A stretch of DNA of 11,244 nucleotides from NCBI GenBank assembly GCA_029250425.1, contig JAQXFF010000173.1, positions 1 to 11,244 of the forward strand, given 5' to 3'. This document shows, piece after piece, positions 8,101-11,244 of this stretch; the stretch's first letter is position 1, and every line of letters begins with the position of its first letter. Under the pieces are notes generated by a model. The model searched no databases. It saw only the letters and a list, made by a program, of their open reading frames with translations, and was not told where the DNA came from. The position numbers and the translations under genes were made by a program. The stretch comes from Candidatus Thalassarchaeaceae archaeon (GTDB taxonomy: Archaea; Thermoplasmatota; Poseidoniia; Poseidoniales; Thalassarchaeaceae).

Positions 8101-9860
8101 TTGAGGCGGACACCAGAGATTCGAGCTTCAGTATCGGTCAATTGCACAATGGGTCCTGTGCGATTGGCTTGAACCTCCAAGCCGTGTATGTCAACCCATC
8201 CAGCAAAAGTGAGACCACCATTGTCAATTTCGACCGCGAGGCCACTATTGCCAGGGTCGGTGATTACAAGATCGTGTAATTGCAAATCGATGCTCTTCTC
8301 GATGCGTATACCGCCCCAAGCATCATTGGAGGATGAACAACGTGTGCAAGAGACGTCCTTGGTTCCAGAGGTTGCGTCATTGGATTTCTCAAAAATGAGG
8401 CCGACGCCCTGCTCGGGTATTTGTGCCAGATTACCGTTATTGGAACTGGCCAAGTCATACAATTCGACATTGCTTGAATCATAAACTCGTAGACCATTCA
8501 GACCATTGTCTGAGACAGTAATTCCAGTGACATCTGGGTGGGATTCATCAACATAGAGTCCGTGACCTGAATTATTGGTGGATGACCAAGTATACCCTTG
8601 TAAACTAGCCTTGGAAAGGTGGAAACCGTCTCCAGGGCTACCTGTGACACTGATGTTACGGAACTGACTAGCCCAATTTGCACTTCTCAGGAAGAAGCCT
8701 GCACGGTCATTATTGCTAAGCGCGACCGGATTTCCACTGTTCACGACCGTTAGATTATCAACGATGGTTGCGGAATCAATCATGTATCCCTTGAAGCCAT
8801 TGCAATTGTTGTTCAATGCACGAGAATTTCGAATGTCAACGCCACTGGTATTGACACCAATCGCCTGAAAACACAACCCAGGGGTCTTGGCTCCTGCACT
8901 ACCTGAATCCCGCACTTCTAAATTATCAAAAATAGCATTCAGTGGAGAATTGTAGTTTGAATGATTGTACTGTTCAACGTAGACTCCACGATACATGCTG
9001 TTGGTCACAGTGGTATCCCAAAATGTCGGCCGTGTACTCACAGTTTCGCTGATGTGCTGAACCCAAATTCCATTATCAGACCGATCAACGCTCACATTGT
9101 CAAACAGCACCACGCTATCTTCAACCCAAATGCCTGCAGACAACCAGCCGCCGGTTCCAACTGCAGAAATATTGCTGATGGACAGGTCGCGCAAGAAGCC
9201 GGAGGAGTCTCCCCACATGTTGACGCCCCGGGTGGTCAGATTGTCAAAAGTCGCACCAAGAACCAATGGGTTACTACTCGCACCAATGGACAACCCGATT
9301 CCGTATCTATTGTTGATTGAAGCCGATGATACATCTTGCCCACCGTCCTGAATGGTGAGGCGTTGAATGGTGGGGTCTGCATTGTCAAAGAGATCAATGC
9401 CAACATAATCTGGATTCTCAATATAGACATCATTGAGGGTCGGATTGCTATTGTAGACCGTTATACCCCATTCAGCATGTTCGATGGTAAGGAAATTGAT
9501 GACGCTGCCTCGGCCTCGACTGGTTGCATTGAATTGGATGCCTTCGTGAGCAATGGCATCACCTGAACGAGTAATCGTAGCTGGGCTCGATGAGGTTCCT
9601 GCCACATCGAGTTCACCTTCGACATAGAGGCGGATCCCTTCATCAAACTGAATGGTTGCGCCAGCATCGATAACGAGGGTATCTCCAGCAGCAACTGTGT
9701 AATCGCTGGTCAATGTCATCACTCCTGACCATGTTGTCGTTGCTCGTCCTTCAGTTTGCGATACTTCTGGGGCCTCTAGCGCGGATGGGGCCAATGGCAC
9801 CCAACTCGCGAGCAATAGGACGGAAATTAGGAGCATGACGCCCTTTCCACGTGCCACCAT
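5133..9860 (-). CDS. Giant secreted surface protein: parallel beta-helix, PKD-like domains, C-terminal membrane anchor
   Basis: From the preferred ATG at 9860 the protein has 1575 aa. Order of parts: signal peptide (1 to about 29, MVARGKG then VMLLISVLLLASWVPLA); a right-handed parallel beta-helix with PbH1/NosD-like repeats (about 45-686, many GI.V.NS, DN..V and N-rich turns); an Ig-like segment (about 690-790); about six PKD/cadherin-like domains (about 791-1376, signatures TDPEGD, NDPEGDPIIYRW, WDADDDIIQYIW); a domain with DDGAGNDAVAGDGIYTA (about 1430-1448 within 1376-1486); one membrane helix (about 1500-1522, VVTLAAVILILALIGGLFVL); and a 53-residue acidic tail containing ESWGGGLG. Many N-X-S/T sequons are present. 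It is probably an adhesin or a glycan-binding surface protein; beta-helices also occur in polysaccharide lyases, but I see no catalytic site. An in-frame ATG at 9917 would add 19 residues without export character. It may be cotranscribed with the TPR-like gene 78 bases upstream. Confidence 0.92.
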   Translation of the reverse strand: MVARGKGVMLLISVLLLASWVPLAPSALEAPEVSQTEGRATTTWSGVMTLTSDYTVAAGDTLVIDAGATIQFDEGIRLYVEGELDVAGTSSSPATITRSGDAIAHEGIQFNATSRGRGSVINFLTIEHAEWGITVYNSNPTLNDVYIENPDYVGIDLFDNADPTIQRLTIQDGGQDVSSASINNRYGIGLSIGASSNPLVLGATFDNLTTRGVNMWGDSSGFLRDLSISNISAVGTGGWLSAGIWVEDSVVLFDNVSVDRSDNGIWVQHISETVSTRPTFWDTTVTNSMYRGVYVEQYNHSNYNSPLNAIFDNLEVRDSGSAGAKTPGLCFQAIGVNTSGVDIRNSRALNNNCNGFKGYMIDSATIVDNLTVVNSGNPVALSNNDRAGFFLRSANWASQFRNISVTGSPGDGFHLSKASLQGYTWSSTNNSGHGLYVDESHPDVTGITVSDNGLNGLRVYDSSNVELYDLASSNNGNLAQIPEQGVGLIFEKSNDATSGTKDVSCTRCSSSNDAWGGIRIEKSIDLQLHDLVITDPGNSGLAVEIDNGGLTFAGWVDIHGLEVQANRTGPIVQLTDTEARISGVRLNGTHSGLAWDGSDDALTSSLSDVILSGANCLELTDLHLVVADGVDVSGCTGQINLRDSTVNMSHSIQGSSVTFDMTGQPSTLRWIDSADLGSLNVGVGSLVDEMWTMHVWATNQNSHGLPNAVVNLSFDQVESSQTHTMPYSGHTILGPFSAQQTDWMGAGAWTEYWIGCEYEGQRADSSNSEPISVNRVPNFTSPVVICEILLTNQAPLIIWDTPLDEDVFGSGAVVAFNASETWDLDDDPITFSWTSNLDGQFSTLDLFSVNDGNGLVLSDGLHMITVEACDGQGNCANESREIELRNLPPVIDIITDPGVDMDGALRLFRTASLHINMSGTTDPEGDSILCGIDVSYRSGDGAIEPCAMEWNATFLDAAESMTSFTYTITVSDGVNTPVDLIYQIELVNELPHPEFTITRLGNTSAYTIQLDSFGSNDPEGDPIIYRWSSNLLGVMYDDGDGVWTGRLPAGTHEITLSLSDDRVEHLDVWSTLTQTVIVENTPSTAMISSHNDFSTDSSVLHNFESEGSGDWDLSCVDFSDNWVVSHICEDGPVVNSDNVAVRWDSSLINGALGTDWELSARLPTGQQTITFTVDDGVNPPSVSSIEVDVVESAPVLVLTSPVPGVEVQSDAPVLFDFRSSFDADGDDFWVNISSDLLEGLIIENGTNEYWYNDELPSGVHNLTFNLTDSTGMTRIHNQILHVNPTAPHAIISSLDEGMYITPGDPIVFDGSQSWDADDDIIQYIWHQVTSSGSIEVANDVNFTSWFQPGQSTFTLTVRDSRGVMDMAWVNITIGASNPVLSQLEINLDKFEADVKNTFVVSIFLQDADGTTQMEGSVQGRVSFGSNSDDFSMYDDGAGNDAVAGDGIYTATMTTKPSAEKWASVEVWALDGDMSSNVVKDQLEIHEATGISGVFGLLGSTGVVTLAAVILILALIGGLFVLRSKRQLAADLELIESWGGGLGTGQGFDLGDEETAPKLPDMTAEAPPAMSDFDEV

Positions 9861-9866
9861 GGTATC

Positions 9867-9878
9867 GTGGGGTCCCAC
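9867..9878 (-). repeat. Short inverted repeat just upstream of the giant-protein start
   Basis: GTGGG and CCCAC arms, 5 bp with two central bases, lie 6 bases before the ATG at 9860. It is weak on its own. Confidence 0.35.
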
Positions 9879-9908
9879 ATCCCATTGAATGCTTTCGGCC
9901 CCCGGTGT

Positions 9909-9925
9909 GCCCTCCATAGGAGGGC
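9909..9925 (-). repeat. Perfect inverted repeat in the leader of the giant-protein gene
   Basis: On the minus strand the sequence is GCCCTCC-TAT-GGAGGGC, a 7-bp stem with a 3-base loop, between the upstream stop (9939) and the preferred ATG (9860). The alternative ATG at 9917 would fall inside the loop. The hairpin is not followed by a T-run on the minus strand (ACACC follows), so it is a poor intrinsic terminator. It could be a leader structure or a processing site. Confidence 0.55.
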
Positions 9926-9960
9926 GAAACTGAATTTTTTACAGCGCTTTGTGTAATTTA
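9926..9960 (-). promoter_or_regulatory. Possible AT-rich promoter element of the giant-protein gene
   Basis: On the minus strand TGTAAAAAATTCAG (about 9930-9943) overlaps the stop codon of the upstream gene and is the only TATA-like stretch in the gap. A start about 25 bases downstream would fall near the inverted repeat at 9909-9925 and leave a leader of about 50 bases before 9860. Readthrough from the upstream gene is equally possible. Confidence 0.25.
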
Positions 9961-11065
9961 GCAGTCAATGAACGGGCTGCGCGGGGACATTCAGCACGAC
10001 GAAATCGAAGAATCGCTTCTCGCCAATATGCAAGTCGGTGGTTGGATTCCAAAACCCCTCGCCAATACCACAGAAGTGCATCCAATCTACGGCCCGCAGC
10101 CAGATCTAATGGCAAGGGTATGGCTCGTAAATTTTCCAACGTGGTTGCTGCACCAGGGGGATTGGAACGAGCTTGTGCTTGGACAAGTGCCAATCCGAAT
10201 GATACATGCGGGAGGGATTCAGGAGTTCGTCCAACAAGGCGACGCATCGCACCTTCTGCCTCCAATCGCTTGGGACTTTCAGGGTCAGAGAGAAGTAAAT
10301 TTTCGAGATGGGTCAATCTCTCAATAAGGGGGTCTTCACCATCCGCTAGTTCAGTCAAATCATTGCGAACGGATACGGCAGCATCTCCATCTCCACGAAG
10401 CATGGCGATTCGATGGCGCAAAATGGCAAGAAGGACGATGGCTGAGCGCTTTTGAGAATCTTCTAAATTTCCAATATTGACATTGGAAAGGCCCTTCTCA
10501 ACCGCGTCTAAGTCACCCGTTTCATCTGGCAATCGATCATCAATGAGTGCCGCAAGACGTGATAGGTGCATGCGGGCCGATTCGGACTTAGAGGCTGAGG
10601 ATTGTGCTTTCTTTTCAGCCTCTTCAGCTGCAGAGATTTCACCTTGCGATCTGTGAAGACGTGCGAGCAGAGCATGGTCTGGAGTTGGGAGTGCATCGAG
10701 ATAATCTGCAGCCATCTGGGATTCCCCTCGGTCAAGGGCGAGTTTCGCGGCCATGCGTCGCAATGCATGCGCGTTTGGTAACGCGTGTAGAACGTCGTCT
10801 AGGAGGGCGGCGGCGGTGGCACTCTCAGACAGGATTTGTTCAGAGTTTTCGGCAATGAAATCAGTGGTATCCTCACCAGCCAACGTTCGATGATATGCTT
10901 CAAACCAACGTGCTTCACCATCTTCAATTTCAGACCAGCGTTCTGCTGCTTGGCCATGGATTTCTTCAGGTGCTTCCCAAACCACTCTGCGGACGTTGCG
11001 AATTAGATGTTGAACTTCGACTCGGCCATTTGGCCAGCGCAGCAGGCCAGCATCATCCAAGGGAT
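9939..11065 (-). CDS. C-terminal part of an alpha-helical TPR-like protein, probably of a STAND/AAA-type ATPase (5' truncated)
   Basis: About 375 residues are visible, ending at TAA 9941-9939. The frame has no good start: the furthest-upstream start-like codon is TTG 11060, and the preceding codons (YDP) already read like protein until an in-frame TGA at 11087-11085, inside foreign sequence. The N-terminal part (LLRWPNGRVEVQHLIRNVRRV, then EIHGQAAERW and AYHRTLAGE) has the pattern of the winged-helix segment that follows the NTPase domain in STAND-like ATPases. The rest is Ala/Leu/Arg-rich paired helices in the manner of TPR repeats (for example AAKLALDRGESQMAADYLDALP). These repeats mediate protein contacts. 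No Walker motif is present, consistent with loss of the N-terminal half at the junction near 11065-11085. The family call rests on pattern only. It lies 78 bases upstream of the giant surface gene on the same strand. Confidence 0.75.
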
Positions 11066-11085
11066 CATAGATGTTACAAAGGCTT
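11060..11085. other. Chimeric junction between archaeal and bacterial sequence
   Basis: Below this interval the minus strand encodes the TPR-like archaeal protein at about 50% GC. Above it another minus-strand frame encodes the N-terminus of TilS at about 34% GC (49 of 144 bases counted over 11101-11244). Neither protein continues sensibly across: the TilS frame goes on only as IPWMMLACCAGQMAESKFNI and stops at 11005-11003, and the archaeal frame hits TGA at 11087-11085. The join is most likely an assembly, cloning or amplification chimera. The exact base cannot be fixed from the sequence alone. Confidence 0.8.
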
Positions 11086-11242
11086 CATCATCGTCACTTT
11101 CTTGCCCACGTAAGTTAAAATTACAATGGCATAAAGAAAAATTGAGGTCTAATTGACTGCATAAATGAGCTAGTACAACACTGTCTATTCCTCCAGAAAT
11201 AGCAATAAGAAGTTTGCTGTCCTCTAAAAAAGGAAAGTTTTG
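11073..11242 (-). CDS. tilS: tRNA(Ile)-lysidine synthase fragment, bacterial, cut at both ends
   Basis: TilS attaches lysine to C34 of tRNA-Ile(CAU) with ATP, so that it reads AUA; it is a cytoplasmic enzyme of bacteria. The fragment covers about 57 residues. It reads QNFPFLEDSKLLIAISGGI then DSVVLAHLC, with the PP-loop ATP-binding motif SGGIDS, and then HCNFNLRGQESDDDEAFV, which matches the conserved H-x-N-x-x-L-R-x-x-E-S-D-x-D-E-x-F region of the family. The style (AT-rich codons such as TTA and AGA, HCNFNLRG) is typical of Bacteroidetes/Flavobacteria. The start codon lies beyond the window edge and the rest of the gene is replaced by archaeal sequence. Its presence beside archaeal genes is best explained by a chimera. 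An archaeon would be expected to use TiaS instead. Confidence 0.85.
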
Positions 11243-11244
11243 AT

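Noticed and set aside
9909..9940. Hairpin followed by a T-run on the plus strand (GCCCTCC...GGAGGGC, then TTTTTT) as an intrinsic terminator
   Set aside because: The T-run follows only on the plus strand, after a spacer of 8 bases, and no plus-strand gene ends there. In the coding direction (minus) no T-run follows.
11058..11060. TTG as the true start of the TPR-like protein
   Set aside because: No ribosome-binding site, protein-like codons continue upstream, and the chimeric junction lies within about 25 bases, so the real N-terminus is probably missing.
11073..11242. TilS fragment as a genuine archaeal gene or recent lateral transfer
   Set aside because: The frame is lost after about 57 visible residues exactly where base composition changes and another truncated gene begins, with no mobile-element signs; a chimera explains all of this.

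Overview
The window looks like metagenomic DNA from a marine planktonic archaeon, most probably Marine Group II (Candidatus Poseidoniales) or a near relative. That is inferred from gene style, not from a marker gene: large secreted, membrane-anchored proteins made of thrombospondin type 3-like repeats, parallel beta-helix repeats and PKD-like domains, a DPM1-like GT2 glycosyltransferase, very short intergenic spaces and about 50% GC. No rRNA, tRNA, CRISPR array, transposase or replication origin was seen.

Layout. Positions 1-3748 hold a minus-strand cluster read from high to low coordinates: a GT2 glycosyltransferase (3002-3748), a secreted Asp-rich repeat protein with a C-terminal membrane anchor (497-2926), and a small secreted protein that runs off the window edge (1-497). 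The last two are coupled by a TGATG stop/start overlap behind a strong Shine-Dalgarno sequence. A 68-100 bp divergent region separates this cluster from a plus-strand GT4 glycosyltransferase (to 5136). The GT4 gene converges on a 4.7 kb minus-strand gene (5133-9860) for a giant beta-helix plus PKD-like surface protein with a C-terminal membrane anchor. The two genes share the palindrome CTAG as their two stop codons. Upstream of the giant gene on the same strand lies the C-terminal part of an alpha-helical, TPR-like protein (9939 to about 11065).

The last ~175 bases (about 11070-11244) do not belong with the rest. They are about 34% GC and encode, on the minus strand, the N-terminal PP-loop region of a bacterial (Bacteroidetes-like) tRNA(Ile)-lysidine synthase, TilS, with the motif SGGIDS. 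TilS is a bacterial enzyme (archaea make agmatidine with TiaS), and the reading frame breaks off where the archaeal gene begins. The simplest reading is a chimeric junction (assembly, cloning or amplification artefact) that cuts both genes.

How the genes may work together: two glycosyltransferases with three exported proteins, all carrying N-X-S/T sequons, suggest a cell-surface module in which glycans are made and displayed on adhesin-like proteins. This is inference. Short inverted repeats lie directly at or just before the starts of four genes (GT2, TSP3 protein, GT4, giant protein). That is the most unusual non-coding pattern in the archaeal part of the window.
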